Origin: Agrobacterium vitis
Lineage (GTDB): Bacteria > Pseudomonadota > Alphaproteobacteria > Rhizobiales > Rhizobiaceae
Length of the DNA stretch: 64,000 nt
Direction: 5' to 3'
Assembly (NCBI RefSeq): GCF_014926405.1
Contig: NZ_JACXXJ020000005.1
Span: 2,485,001 to 2,549,000, forward strand
In this document: piece by piece, positions 52,601 through 61,937 of the stretch
How the letters are laid out: every line of letters starts with the position of its first letter
Numbering within the stretch: position 1 is the first letter of the stretch
The notes under the pieces: generated by a model
Databases searched by the model: none
Seen by the model: only the letters and a program-made list of their open reading frames with translations
What the model was told of the DNA's origin: nothing
Translations under genes and position numbers: made by a program

Positions 52601-53749
52601 CTACCTCGTCAACAACAGGCCGGCATCCGGCGTCCAGGAAAACCAGACCTGATCGCCGAATGTAATCGGCCGGTCCACCAGGCGCGAGACATTGGCCTGC
52701 GCCGCCCGAAACGTGAAACCATCCTCGCGCCGGATGATAAATACCGAAAAATCGCCGAGATAGCCGATATCCCAGACCTCACCGGAAAGCGCATTGACGC
52801 TGGTATCGGCGGGCGGGTCGATGGAGATACGAACCTTTTCCGGGCGGATGGCAAAGGCAACCTCGGCACCGTCAGCGAGATCGCAGGGCTGATCCACCAG
52901 GCAGGTGAAGCCGTCACAGGCAATGGCCACAGGGCCGCCCGCACTATCACTTCGCAGCAACCGTCCCTCAACAATATTGATATCGCCAATGAAATCCGCC
53001 ACGTAACGGCAATTCGGCGCCTCATAGATTTCGGCGGGCGTCGCCACCTGGACGATTTCGCCCTTGTCCATGACAGCAATCCGGTCAGACACCGTCATCG
53101 CCTCTTCCTGGTCATGGGTAACGATCAGGAAGGTCAGGCCAAGCTCGGTCTGGATATCCATCAGCTCGAACTGGGTTTCCTCACGCAGCTTGCGGTCCAG
53201 CGCGCCGAGCGGCTCGTCCAGCAGCAGCACTTTCGGGCGTTTGGCCAGTGAGCGGGCCAAGGCGACACGCTGGCGCTGGCCGCCGGAAAGCTGGCCTGGC
53301 TTTCGCCTGGCAAACTCCTCCAGCTTGACCAGTTTCAACATTTCCTCGACCCGCGCCTTTATTTCACCCTTGGGCAGATTGTCCTGCTCCAGGCCAAAGG
53401 CGATGTTCTTTTCCACCGACATATGCGGAAACAGCGCGTAGGACTGGAACATCATATTGGTCGGGCGGCGATAGGGCGGCACGCCGGCCAGATCGCGGCC
53501 CTGCAACAGGATGCGACCCTCGGTCGGCTCCTCGAAACCGGCCAGCATCCGCATCAGCGTGGTCTTGCCGCAGCCAGATGGCCCTAGAAGCGAGAAAAAT
53601 TCCCGCTCGTAAATGTTCAGGGTAAGGTTATCGACTGCCGTGAACGGCCCAAAGCGTTTAGTGACATTTTCAAACCGGATGAAGGGCATTTGCCCCCGCT
53701 CCGTCCAAGGTGCGAATTTGCGTTTTACCGGCCCCAGAGTCTTCGCCAT
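52601..53749 (-). CDS. potG: Polyamine ABC transporter ATPase PotG
   Basis: The 382-residue ABC ATPase has Walker A GPSGCGKTT, the Q-loop MMFQSYALFPHM, signature LSGGQRQRVALARSLAKRP, Walker B VLLLDEPLGALD and the H-loop LTFLIVTHDQEEA, then a C-terminal TOBE regulatory domain (about 290-380). It powers putrescine/spermidine import together with PotH, PotI and PotF. ATG 53749 has GGGGA upstream; an open frame continues 26 codons further but without similarity. It lies 99 bp after potF. Confidence 0.93.
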   Translation of the reverse strand: MAKTLGPVKRKFAPWTERGQMPFIRFENVTKRFGPFTAVDNLTLNIYEREFFSLLGPSGCGKTTLMRMLAGFEEPTEGRILLQGRDLAGVPPYRRPTNMMFQSYALFPHMSVEKNIAFGLEQDNLPKGEIKARVEEMLKLVKLEEFARRKPGQLSGGQRQRVALARSLAKRPKVLLLDEPLGALDRKLREETQFELMDIQTELGLTFLIVTHDQEEAMTVSDRIAVMDKGEIVQVATPAEIYEAPNCRYVADFIGDINIVEGRLLRSDSAGGPVAIACDGFTCLVDQPCDLADGAEVAFAIRPEKVRISIDPPADTSVNALSGEVWDIGYLGDFSVFIIRREDGFTFRAAQANVSRLVDRPITFGDQVWFSWTPDAGLLLTR

Positions 53750-53848
53750 CGGTCCCCTTCCCCGCCTGCCTTGTTTGCCAAGGCCTGTACGGTCTTTTCT
53801 GCGCGTCTCAAATAGAAAACGGGGCATTTCTGCCCCGCTTCATCTCGT

Positions 53849-54964
53849 TTACTTGCCGGTCTTGACCTGGGTCCAGAGCCGGTTCAGGACGCGCTGCGAT
53901 TTGGGATCGTAAGGCGAGATGGTGAACAGCCGCTTCATAGTCGCCTCGTCGGGATAGACGGAGGGATTGTTGAGCACATCGGCGCTGACCATTTTTTGCG
54001 AGGCCAGATTGCCATTGGCATAGGAGACGAAATCAGATGCCTTGGCGATTACCTCAGGCTTCATAAGGTAATTGATGAAGGCATGGGCTTCCTCGACATT
54101 CTTGGCATCAGCCGGGATCGCCAGGTTGTCGAACCACATATAGGTTCCTTCCTTGGGGATCACATAGGCAATTTCCACGCCGTTCTTGGCCTCTTCCGCC
54201 CGCTTCTTGGCCTGGATCACATCGCCGGACCAGCCGATGGTGGCGCAGATGTCGCCATTGGCGAGATCATTCAGGTAGGAGGAGGAGTTGAAGGTCTTGG
54301 CACTGGGCCGGATCGCCTGGTAGACCTTCGCGCCTGCTTCCAGATCGGCTGTTTTCTTGCTGTCAGCTGGTTTGCCAATGTAGTTCATGGCAATGGCAAA
54401 GGTTTCATCCGAGGCGTCAAGGATGTTCAGGCCGCATTGCTTCAACTTCTTGGCGTTTTCCGGCTTGAAGATGAAGTCCCAGCTATCGACCTTGACGTCA
54501 TCGCCAAAGATCGCCTTGATCTTCTTGACATTGTAGCCGATGCCGGTCGTACCCCACATATAGTTGACGGCATATTGGTTGCCGGGGTCGTAATTGGCGA
54601 GCCGCTCCATGACCATCGGCCACATATTGGTAAGGTTCGGCAGTTTCGACTTGTCGAGCTTCTGGAACACGCCCGCCTGGATCTGGCGCGCCAGGAACGG
54701 ACCGGTCGGCACCACCACATCATAGCCGGAGCCACCGGCCAAAAGCTTGGTTTCCAACAGGTCATTGTTGTCGAAGACGTCATAGACGACCTTGATGCCG
54801 GTTTCCTTGGTAAAATCCTCGAGAATCTGCGGATCGATATAATCCGACCAATTGTAGACATGCACTTCCCGGTCGGCAGCACCGGCAGGCAGCACGCCCG
54901 CCGAAGCGGTGATGGACATGGCCGCAAAGGCGGCGGCGGCAAAGCGAATCCCGGTGGATGTCAT
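53849..54964 (-). CDS. potF: Polyamine periplasmic binding protein PotF
   Basis: The 371-residue protein has a Sec signal (about 1-30, ending in LPAGAA) and the class I polyamine-binding fold: VHVYNWSDYIDPQILEDF at the N-terminus, YDVVVPTGPFL, AVNYMWGTTGIGYN and GWSGDVIQAKKRAEEA are PotF blocks. Asp and Trp residues in these segments typically bind the diamine. Putrescine is the likelier ligand for PotF. ATG 54964 has AGGAGAC upstream. It heads potFGHI. Confidence 0.93.
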   Translation of the reverse strand: MTSTGIRFAAAAFAAMSITASAGVLPAGAADREVHVYNWSDYIDPQILEDFTKETGIKVVYDVFDNNDLLETKLLAGGSGYDVVVPTGPFLARQIQAGVFQKLDKSKLPNLTNMWPMVMERLANYDPGNQYAVNYMWGTTGIGYNVKKIKAIFGDDVKVDSWDFIFKPENAKKLKQCGLNILDASDETFAIAMNYIGKPADSKKTADLEAGAKVYQAIRPSAKTFNSSSYLNDLANGDICATIGWSGDVIQAKKRAEEAKNGVEIAYVIPKEGTYMWFDNLAIPADAKNVEEAHAFINYLMKPEVIAKASDFVSYANGNLASQKMVSADVLNNPSVYPDEATMKRLFTISPYDPKSQRVLNRLWTQVKTGK

Positions 54965-55239
54965 CACGTCTCCTGTTTCCAGGCCGTTGGGGGACACGGC
55001 CCGACGTTCCCATTATTTTTCACCAGACTAGAAAGGAAACATGCGCTCGACAAGCGTAATTTTCCGCACCACAGCAAAGCAGCGCACAATGTACCGGCGG
55101 GGCACCGGCAGGTTGAAGCGGCAGGACCATCTTCCTGATGGCATGCGGTCCGGCAAGCTCCTTCTCAATAACCAACTGTCAATCTTTTTAAAACATCTTA
55201 TAGTTATATTATTTTAAACTTCAATCAAAGGTAGATAAA

Positions 55240-56229
55240 ATGAGCGACGCCAATGTGACATACCAGACCATTCTTTCCGCAGGCCAATTCGTGACCGGTG
55301 TACGCCAGGATTCCGGCACCGACCAGCCGGTCGTGCTGACCGGAAATTACCAGCCGACCCAAGGTGCGCAATCGCAGGCGCTTCTCTATCGCGGGCCGCT
55401 GTTTCCCACCGACAGCTCGGGCTATGCCTATCTGACCCCCGTTTTCAAAGGCCAGACGGTGACGACATCGACCTTTTACGGTCCGAATACACCTTTGTTC
55501 AATCCTGGCATCGGCAAGGGAAATGTGCGCGCCGTCGGCAGCTATAAATATGCTGAGGCCACCGATCCGACTGCCGACCATGGCATGATGTATGAAGGCG
55601 CCTTCGACGGTTCGGGCAAATGGACAGCGCTCGACATACCCAAGGATGTTGCCGGTGGGATAGTGTTTTATACCATTGCCCATTCCACCATGGGCGACCT
55701 GGTGGTCGGCAATTTCGATATTACCGGGCAGGCTGCCTCGGCTGCCGCCTTCATTTACGATATCCGCACGCAAAGCTTCTCCAAGCTCAGCCTCGGGCCG
55801 CTCACCACTGCCTATGGCATCTGGCAAAATGGCGGCGACGGCAGCAATGCCTATACGATCGTCGGCGGCTACAAGGGCGCAACCGGAATCAATGTCGGCT
55901 TCGTGCTGGATTATGATGCCGCAACGAAAAAGATCAGCAATGTCAAGAATTACAGCTATCAGGGCAAGCCAGAGCTGGTGACCCATTTCGAAGGCATCAG
56001 CGCCATAGAGAGTGGCTATTGCCTGGCTGCGATGTCGGACCAGGACACCGCTTTCGTTACCATCGGTCGCAATAGCGACGGAACCTTTACCGACGCCAAA
56101 TGGGTTCCTGTCGCCTATCCGACCAGCGATGGACCATCAACCGGCAATACGGTGATCGACAATAATCTGATGGGCATCATGACCACGGACAGCCACGTGC
56201 AATCCTATCTGGCAGTGATTAAAGCCTAG
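55240..56229 (+). CDS. Unrecognised protein with HAF-like/propeller-type repeats
   Basis: The 329-residue protein lacks a signal peptide and has no family that I can name with confidence. Its sequence has repeated short beta-strand units (ALLYRGPLF, GMMYEGAFDGSG, AAFIYDIRTQ, GFVLDYDAAT, each followed by a Gly-rich turn), reminiscent of HAF repeats or a beta-propeller. One Cys (YCLAAM) is present. AAAGGTAG precedes the ATG and an AT-rich stretch upstream (55160-55225) should hold a promoter. It is convergent with the RamB-like regulator and divergent from potF. An outer-membrane or secreted role without a classical signal is possible. Confidence 0.6.
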   Translation: MSDANVTYQTILSAGQFVTGVRQDSGTDQPVVLTGNYQPTQGAQSQALLYRGPLFPTDSSGYAYLTPVFKGQTVTTSTFYGPNTPLFNPGIGKGNVRAVGSYKYAEATDPTADHGMMYEGAFDGSGKWTALDIPKDVAGGIVFYTIAHSTMGDLVVGNFDITGQAASAAAFIYDIRTQSFSKLSLGPLTTAYGIWQNGGDGSNAYTIVGGYKGATGINVGFVLDYDAATKKISNVKNYSYQGKPELVTHFEGISAIESGYCLAAMSDQDTAFVTIGRNSDGTFTDAKWVPVAYPTSDGPSTGNTVIDNNLMGIMTTDSHVQSYLAVIKA

Positions 56230-56256
56230 AATTTGTTCTCCCCTCACTGGGAGCCG

Positions 56257-57666
56257 TCACTGGAAATCGAAGGCGCTTAATCCCGCCGTCATTTCGTCCA
56301 ATCCGAGTGGCCGTGTCATTGGCGGCTCGGCCCTGGAAAGACAGGCCTGCCGCTCGCAGATCCGGCAGGCCTGGCCGATCTCCACTGGCGCCATCCGCGC
56401 CTCGCCATAAACGGTGTCCTGCGCCTGAGCGAGATCGCAGCCGATCAGCAAGGCGGTGCGGCGGACCCGCTGCTGAAAGCCCGCCTGTGGCCCTTCCAAC
56501 GTGCGCGACACCGTGAGAAAACCGGCGCCATCCGGGGCAATAACCGGCTCAACCAGAACCTGTCCGGGCTCTGAAAAGGCCGCATGAATGTTCAGCTTCG
56601 GACATTGGCCGCCGAACGTGGCGCGCGGAAAACCCTGCCCGCCAGCCCGGCGGATGATATTGCCGGCATGATCGATCTCCATCATGAAAAAGCCGATGCC
56701 CGCAGCGCCCGTCCGTTGCAATGTGACCAGCCGCGAGGCTGCCTGCTCGAACGACACCCGAAACCGGGCGCGCAGCACGTCCACGTCATAACGCGCCCGC
56801 TGCGCCGCTGCCAGAAAAGCGCCGTAGGGCATGATCAGCGCCAGCGCTGCGTAGCGCGCCAGTTCAAACCGGGCAATGCGGCGTGCTTCGTTTGAGGTCA
56901 GAGCCAGGGTTTCCAGCTCGGCGCGGATCTCCTCGCCCATGACAAGAAGACAGGCTTCCATGGCCATTTCCCGCAACTGGTCAAAGGGCGACAGCCGTTC
57001 CGACAGGAACAGCCGCATGGAATGGCGGTCGTAGCGCCGCCCGAGATGCGGCATGACATGCACAGGCAGCGCCCGCACGACGATGCCGTGTTGGGTGCGC
57101 AGCCAGGTTTTCAGCGCCGCCTCCAGCCCGTCTCCCGGATCGAGCGACGCATGAAAGGCTTCCGCTGCCGCCTCGATCAGGGGAAAATGCAGGCTGCGGC
57201 GCTCCAGCACGTCGCGCACTTCATCCATCGGTAGACGCGCCCCGGCCAGTGCCGTTTCATGCCCCTCGCGGGCCAGCAATTCGGCAAGGTCGGACAGGCG
57301 CTTGGCCTGTTCCCGGTAGGCCCGGTAAAGCTTGACCACGCCGCTGGCGGCATTGGGGGCCGCCTCGGCAAATTCAATCAATTCCTGATCGCCGGGAATT
57401 TCGCCCGCCAGCAGCGGATCGGCAAACACTTCGCGCAGCGGCACCGAGCCGCCGCCCGCATCGCCCTGCAATTCCTCCAGATCAACCTTGTAGACCGAGG
57501 CCAGTTTCAGCAGCAATTGCACGGTCAGCGGTCGCTGGTTGCGCTCGATCAAATTGAGGTAGGACGGCGAAATGCCCAGCGCCTCGGCCATCGCCGTCTG
57601 GGTCAGGCCCAGGCCGTTGCGCACCCTCCGCACCCGCGGTCCGGCAAAGATCTTGTGGTCGGTCAT
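56257..57666 (-). CDS. RamB/ScfR-like XRE-family regulator (DUF2083)
   Basis: The 469-residue protein has an N-terminal XRE helix-turn-helix (about 8-65; NGLGLTQTAMAEALGISPSY), an ImmA/IrrE-type middle segment (about 150-310) and a C-terminal DUF2083 domain containing ACRICERQACLSR (C-x2-C-x4-C), a possible metal or Fe-S site. Regulators of this build (RamB, ScfR-type) control acetate/glyoxylate and short-chain fatty-acid genes. It is divergent from aceA, with several TTTACAA boxes between, so autoregulation and aceA control are likely. GGAGGGG precedes the ATG. Confidence 0.88.
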   Translation of the reverse strand: MTDHKIFAGPRVRRVRNGLGLTQTAMAEALGISPSYLNLIERNQRPLTVQLLLKLASVYKVDLEELQGDAGGGSVPLREVFADPLLAGEIPGDQELIEFAEAAPNAASGVVKLYRAYREQAKRLSDLAELLAREGHETALAGARLPMDEVRDVLERRSLHFPLIEAAAEAFHASLDPGDGLEAALKTWLRTQHGIVVRALPVHVMPHLGRRYDRHSMRLFLSERLSPFDQLREMAMEACLLVMGEEIRAELETLALTSNEARRIARFELARYAALALIMPYGAFLAAAQRARYDVDVLRARFRVSFEQAASRLVTLQRTGAAGIGFFMMEIDHAGNIIRRAGGQGFPRATFGGQCPKLNIHAAFSEPGQVLVEPVIAPDGAGFLTVSRTLEGPQAGFQQRVRRTALLIGCDLAQAQDTVYGEARMAPVEIGQACRICERQACLSRAEPPMTRPLGLDEMTAGLSAFDFQ

Positions 57667-57914
57667 GTCAGCCCCTCCGACAGGAATTTACAAAATTTAC
57701 GCCTCGACGCATCAAGTCGATAATTTACAATTTTTACAATATTACATCGCTCTTTTGTAAACAACAAGACATCCTAACCTCTTTCAAGCCGTTGTTTTAT
57801 CGTTTTTTCTTGGGATTTTTTGCGGCGCATTGTAAAACAAGTCACATCAGATCAGCAGGAAAGCAGCAAGAGGAGCGCGATATTCCTGCATGAAAACGAC
57901 AAGAGGAGACTGCC
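57667..57914. promoter_or_regulatory. aceA/RamB-like regulator divergent control region with TTTACAA boxes
   Basis: TTTACAA occurs at 57687-57693, 57724-57730 and 57733-57739, and its complement TTGTAAA at 57755-57761 and 57830-57836, with further partial copies (TTTACG 57696-57701, ATTACAT 57741-57747). Five exact 7-mers in about 150 bp is far above chance in this base composition. They are candidate binding sites for the divergent regulator. Confidence 0.6.
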
Positions 57915-59204
57915 ATGACTGATTTTTACAAACTCGTTCCCTCCGCACCGCAGGGCCGTTTCGATGGCGTTGAGCGGACCTATTCGGCAGAGGATGTCAA
58001 GCGGCTGCGTGGCTCCGTCGAGATCCGCTATTCGCTGGCAGAAATGGGGGCGAACCGGTTGTGGCAGCTGATCGGCCAGGAGGATTTCGTCAATGCGCTG
58101 GGGGCGCTATCGGGCAATCAGGCCATGCAGATGGTCCGCGCCGGGTTGAAGGCGATCTACCTTTCCGGCTGGCAGGTGGCGGCGGACGCCAATACCGCGT
58201 CCTCCATGTATCCCGATCAGTCGCTCTACCCCGCCAATGCGGCCCCGGAACTGGCCAAGCGGATCAACAAGACCCTGCAACGGGCCGACCAGATCGAAAC
58301 CCAGGAAGGCAAGGGCCTGTCCGTCGAAACCTGGTTTGCACCGATTGTTGCCGATGCGGAAGCTGGTTTTGGCGGGCCGCTCAACGCTTTCGAGATCATG
58401 AAAGCCTTCATTGAGGCGGGTGCGGCGGGCGTGCATTACGAAGACCAGTTGGCGTCGGAGAAGAAATGCGGCCATCTGGGCGGCAAGGTGCTGATCCCGA
58501 CCGCTGCCCATATCCGCAACCTGACCGCCGCCCGGCTTGCCGCTGACGTGATGGGCACACCAACGCTGATCATTGCCCGCACCGATGCCGAGGCCGCCAA
58601 GCTGTTGACCTCTGATATCGATGAGCGCGACCAGCCTTTTGTGGACTATGATGCGGGTCGCACTGCCGAAGGCTTTTACCAGGTACGAAACGGCATCGAG
58701 CCCTGCATTGCCCGCGCCATTTCCTATGCGCCCTATTGCGACCTGATCTGGATGGAGACCTCCAAGCCGGATCTGGAACAGGCCCGCAAATTCGCGGAGG
58801 CCGTGCATAAAGTGCATCCGGGCAAGAAGCTGGCCTATAATTGCTCGCCATCGTTCAACTGGAAGAAGAACCTCGATGACGCAACGATTGCCAAGTACCA
58901 GAAGGAACTGGGCTCCATGGGCTACAAGTTCCAGTTCATCACCCTGGCGGGCTTCCATCAGCTGAACTACGGCATGTTTGAACTGGCGCGCGGCTACAAG
59001 GACCGGCAGATGGCCGCCTATTCAGAGCTGCAACAGGCCGAATTTGCCGCAGAAGCCAACGGCTACACCGCCACCAAGCATCAACGCGAAGTCGGCACCG
59101 GCTATTTCGATGCGGTTTCCATGGCGATTTCCGGCGGCACGTCTTCAACCACGGCCATGAAGGAGTCGACCGAACATGACCAGTTCCGCCCTGCTGCTGA
59201 ATGA
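57915..59204 (+). CDS. aceA: Isocitrate lyase
   Basis: The 429-residue enzyme cleaves isocitrate to succinate and glyoxylate, the first glyoxylate-shunt step. The active-site signature KKCGHLGG has the catalytic Cys at about 185, and the metal-binding [12 protein letters not shown] and FNWKKN blocks are present. Length fits the ICL1 class. GAGGAGAC precedes the ATG. No malate synthase gene is adjacent in the window. Regulated expression on acetate or fatty acids is expected from the operator boxes upstream. Confidence 0.96.
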   Translation: MTDFYKLVPSAPQGRFDGVERTYSAEDVKRLRGSVEIRYSLAEMGANRLWQLIGQEDFVNALGALSGNQAMQMVRAGLKAIYLSGWQVAADANTASSMYPDQSLYPANAAPELAKRINKTLQRADQIETQEGKGLSVETWFAPIVADAEAGFGGPLNAFEIMKAFIEAGAAGVHYEDQLASEKKCGHLGGKVLIPTAAHIRNLTAARLAADVMGTPTLIIARTDAEAAKLLTSDIDERDQPFVDYDAGRTAEGFYQVRNGIEPCIARAISYAPYCDLIWMETSKPDLEQARKFAEAVHKVHPGKKLAYNCSPSFNWKKNLDDATIAKYQKELGSMGYKFQFITLAGFHQLNYGMFELARGYKDRQMAAYSELQQAEFAAEANGYTATKHQREVGTGYFDAVSMAISGGTSSTTAMKESTEHDQFRPAAE

Positions 59205-59356
59205 GTTCTGGGCCGTTGTCCTGCTGATATCCACCGCCCTGGCCAGTCGAAAACTGACGGCTGCCTTTATCGCAATTCCCTCCCGGTCTCGGGCGGGGCA
59301 AACTCATAAAAACCTCCAGGCCTTTCAAAAACCCCAGACATAAGAGGAGCAATGCC

Positions 59357-59617
59357 ATGACACCCCAGACCCGCGTTAAAGAACGTGCCGAAGAACAGGC
59401 AACCGCCATGAATGCCGACCAGCAGGCGCTGATTCGGATGCTGGCCAATGATCTGCACCGGCTGAACCATTCCGTCATGAAAGCCGTGGAGGCCGGGGTT
59501 TCCGTCGAGCTGGTCCGCTCTGCCCGCCACCATGGTGGCGATGGAAACTGGGGCGACCTGCTGATCCCGGTCGTGGTTACGCAAGGCATTGCGGCTCAGG
59601 GCATCAAGGCCGCCTGA
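59357..59617 (+). CDS. Small protein of unknown function downstream of aceA
   Basis: The 86-residue protein is soluble, with a helical Ala/Glu/Gln-rich N-terminal half (KERAEEQATAMNADQQALIR) and a C-terminal GDWG-type turn (DGNWGDLLIPVVVT). I do not recognise the family. GAGGAG is well placed 5-8 bases before its ATG and it lies in the aceA direction followed by a strong terminator, so it is probably co-transcribed with aceA. One could suspect a regulator or accessory of the glyoxylate shunt, but this is only context. Confidence 0.6.
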   Translation: MTPQTRVKERAEEQATAMNADQQALIRMLANDLHRLNHSVMKAVEAGVSVELVRSARHHGGDGNWGDLLIPVVVTQGIAAQGIKAA

Positions 59618-59630
59618 TAGGAAGTGACAA

Positions 59631-59670
59631 GCAGTTTAGCCCGGCTGGGAGGTCGGGCTAAACTGCTTTT
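59631..59670. terminator. Bidirectional terminator between aceA unit and MFS gene
   Basis: GCAGTTTAGCCCG (59631-59643) is exactly complementary to CGGGCTAAACTGC (59654-59666), followed by TTTT. The stop codon of the minus-strand MFS gene lies inside the second arm. Confidence 0.8.
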
Positions 59671-60851
59671 CCGCTGGTTTTAGTCTTGAGGCGCAGGCCC
59701 AGAACCAGGGGGACGCTGATGGCGTAAACGGCGATGACCGACATCCAGATGCCCCCCGGCCAATAATCCCGGATGAGGAAGTAAACACTTGAAAACGCCA
59801 GGGGACCGATAATGGCGGCGAGGCTGAGGGCAGAGGCGAGCACGCCCTGAAATTGGCCTTGCTTGTCCGCATCGACCTGGGCGGTTGCGAGCGATTGCAG
59901 CGCCGGAACCCCAATGCCGCTGAGAGAAAAAACCGGCATGATCGCAAACACCATCCAGCTTTCCGTTGCAAAGGCAATGACGGCCAGCGAAAAGCAGGCA
60001 CTGGAAACGCCGATCAAAATGGCGACCCGCTCGCCAAACAGCTTGACCGCCGGACCGGGAAGAAAGGTCTGGGCAAGCGCCTGACAGATGCCGAACGCGC
60101 CGAGTGACAGGCCGATCCACAGCCCGCTCCACTGAAACGCATCGCCGCCCCACAGCGCCCAGCAGGTGGCATAGGCCTCGCCGGTCAGGCTGAAGAGGAA
60201 AAACAGGATGACCATCGGCAGCAGGTTTTTCAGCGAAAACGCCCAGCGCAAAGGCCGCAGCGGGTTGATGGCCGCCAGATCGAGTTTCTCCCGCGTCGGG
60301 ATGCGGGACTCCGGCAGGACGAAAAACGCCAGCAGCAGATTGCCGCCATTCAGCACGGCAGCGGCAATGAAGGGCAGCCGCAGCCAATAATCCCCCAGCG
60401 CCCCGCCGATAATCGGGCCGAAGATAAAGCCCAGGCCAAACATCGCATTAAACAGACCAAAGCGCCGCGCCCGCTGATCCTCCCGCGAAATATCCGTTAC
60501 ATAGGCCGTCGCCACCGACATATTGGCGCTGGTCAACCCGGTAATTGCGCGACCTAGCAGCAGCAGCCAGAGATTGTCGGCAAAGGCGAGAAACAGATAA
60601 TTGACCGCCGCCCCCGCCAGCGAAATCAACAGGATCGGTCGGCGACCGAGCCGATCACTGAGCGATCCCAGGATCGGTGCAAAGATAAACTGAATGACCG
60701 CATGAAGCGCCACCAACATGCCGATATAGGGCGCCACATTCTGAATATGCGTCACCTCCCGCAACAAAGCCGGCAGAATGGGAAAGATAAGGCCAAACCC
60801 AACCGCATCGAGGGCGACGGTGGCGAAGATGACGACGAGAGCTTTGTTCAT
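59658..60851 (-). CDS. MFS exporter of the TCR/Tet family
   Basis: The 397-residue protein has 12 predicted helices and TetA-family blocks: DAVGFGLIFPILPALLRE in TM1, GSLSDRLGRRPILL (motif A) and a GPIIGGALGD motif C. Tet-like MFS proteins of this build export tetracycline-Mg or other compounds in exchange for H+. Agrobacteria carry chromosomal Tet-like genes of this kind that often act on other substrates. No TetR gene is adjacent. Its last two codons lie inside the shared terminator hairpin. Confidence 0.85.
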   Translation of the reverse strand: MNKALVVIFATVALDAVGFGLIFPILPALLREVTHIQNVAPYIGMLVALHAVIQFIFAPILGSLSDRLGRRPILLISLAGAAVNYLFLAFADNLWLLLLGRAITGLTSANMSVATAYVTDISREDQRARRFGLFNAMFGLGFIFGPIIGGALGDYWLRLPFIAAAVLNGGNLLLAFFVLPESRIPTREKLDLAAINPLRPLRWAFSLKNLLPMVILFFLFSLTGEAYATCWALWGGDAFQWSGLWIGLSLGAFGICQALAQTFLPGPAVKLFGERVAILIGVSSACFSLAVIAFATESWMVFAIMPVFSLSGIGVPALQSLATAQVDADKQGQFQGVLASALSLAAIIGPLAFSSVYFLIRDYWPGGIWMSVIAVYAISVPLVLGLRLKTKTSGKAV

Positions 60852-61213
60852 AGCGCATTCCGGTTACACGGATTTTCGACGAAGTGCGATTCGGTTTTGT
60901 GATCGGAAATGCGTGCAAACGGAGAGTGGGTGGGTCAATGGTCAGAGAAGACGTCGGCGGCTGGCGGCTTGCCTTATAAAATTCATGTATGTCTCTTGTT
61001 GAGAAAGGCTGATTTCCCCTTTCCTTTAAAGCAGATTATCGACCGGTACTTGACCGCTCAGAAAACTTATTTTCTTGGGATTTTTCGTTATCCGGCGGAT
61101 AATGAAAGGCGATCGCTTTGCGCTATAGTGCGCTATTTATACTGGAGGGACTTTGCAAGGGGAGATAAGCTTCGAGCATGTGTCAGGTCTCGTCCGCTTT
61201 TGGCACATTGCGG
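60852..61213. other. Intergenic region, no gene recognised
   Basis: These 362 bases are AT-rich compared with their surroundings. A plus-strand frame from about 60909 continues into the HAD gene's antisense but has no recognisable similarity. No RNA gene or repeat stands out. Confidence 0.45.
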
Positions 61214-61864
61214 TCATAGGACTTCAACCCGAGAGAGCATGTCCAAGACTATTTCGTCGATATTTGCGTCAGGCCAGTGCTCAGCATGGAGCAGTTCATG
61301 TGGCGGGGCTTTACCAACAAAATAGCTTCGAGAGGCGAAGTTAAGCATTGGAATATCACCATGCGAATCGCCAACCGCTGCCAAAGCCCCCGGCTCTAAT
61401 TTAAGTTCGGCGAGTAGAGAGTTCAGATAAACGGCCTTATCTTCCGGCCAGAAATGGCTGAGCGTATTATCCTCCCGCCAGCCCGTACCGATTGCATAGT
61501 CGGCACCCAGCTCAGCGGCGAGCCATTCTACCGCGAATTGCCAAGTTATAGAGACAAGGGCAATCTTTACCCCTGCGGCCTTCAGCCGGTCGAAACCTTG
61601 TTTGACGCCTGGAGCAAGACGAAGGTCTACCAGATGTTCGATCAATTGAGCCTTACTGAAAGGAAGGTACCATTCGACCATAGCCTCCCGTCCCGTCGTC
61701 ATGTCCTCGCGAGATCGAAGCAGCTCGAAGGCATCCATCTCCGTTGAGCGCCCGATATGCCTGCCAATACAACCGCAGATGTTTTCGCCTCGCAGCAGTG
61801 TTCCGTCCACATCAAATGCAGCCAATCGTATACTACTAATATTACGCCTCCCGGCATTACTCAC
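61214..61864 (-). CDS. HAD-IB phosphatase (SerB-like), composition atypical
   Basis: The 216-residue protein has HAD motif I in AAFDVDGTLL, motif II in VSITWQFAVEWLA, and motif IV in AVGDSHGDIPML. Small HAD-IB proteins of this type dephosphorylate phosphoserine or other small phosphate esters. The start is uncertain: GTG at 61864 lacks a ribosome site, while a GGGAGG lies inside the reading frame about 10 codons on. Codon and base usage are more AT-rich than in the neighbours, suggesting horizontal acquisition. Substrate unknown. Confidence 0.75.
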   Translation of the reverse strand: MSNAGRRNISSIRLAAFDVDGTLLRGENICGCIGRHIGRSTEMDAFELLRSREDMTTGREAMVEWYLPFSKAQLIEHLVDLRLAPGVKQGFDRLKAAGVKIALVSITWQFAVEWLAAELGADYAIGTGWREDNTLSHFWPEDKAVYLNSLLAELKLEPGALAAVGDSHGDIPMLNFASRSYFVGKAPPHELLHAEHWPDANIDEIVLDMLSRVEVL

Positions 61865-61937
61865 GCCACACGCTAATTTTCAGACAAAGATTTTGTCATG
61901 AACGCATGCTTCAATCAACCGGAAGCGAAACTCGGCC

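Noticed and set aside
59175..59343. Short frame overlapping the end of aceA
   Set aside because: Starts inside aceA in another frame, lacks a ribosome site and has no recognised similarity.
60909..61325. 138-codon frame on the plus strand overlapping the HAD gene
   Set aside because: No ribosome site or similarity, and it overlaps the conserved HAD C-terminus on the other strand.
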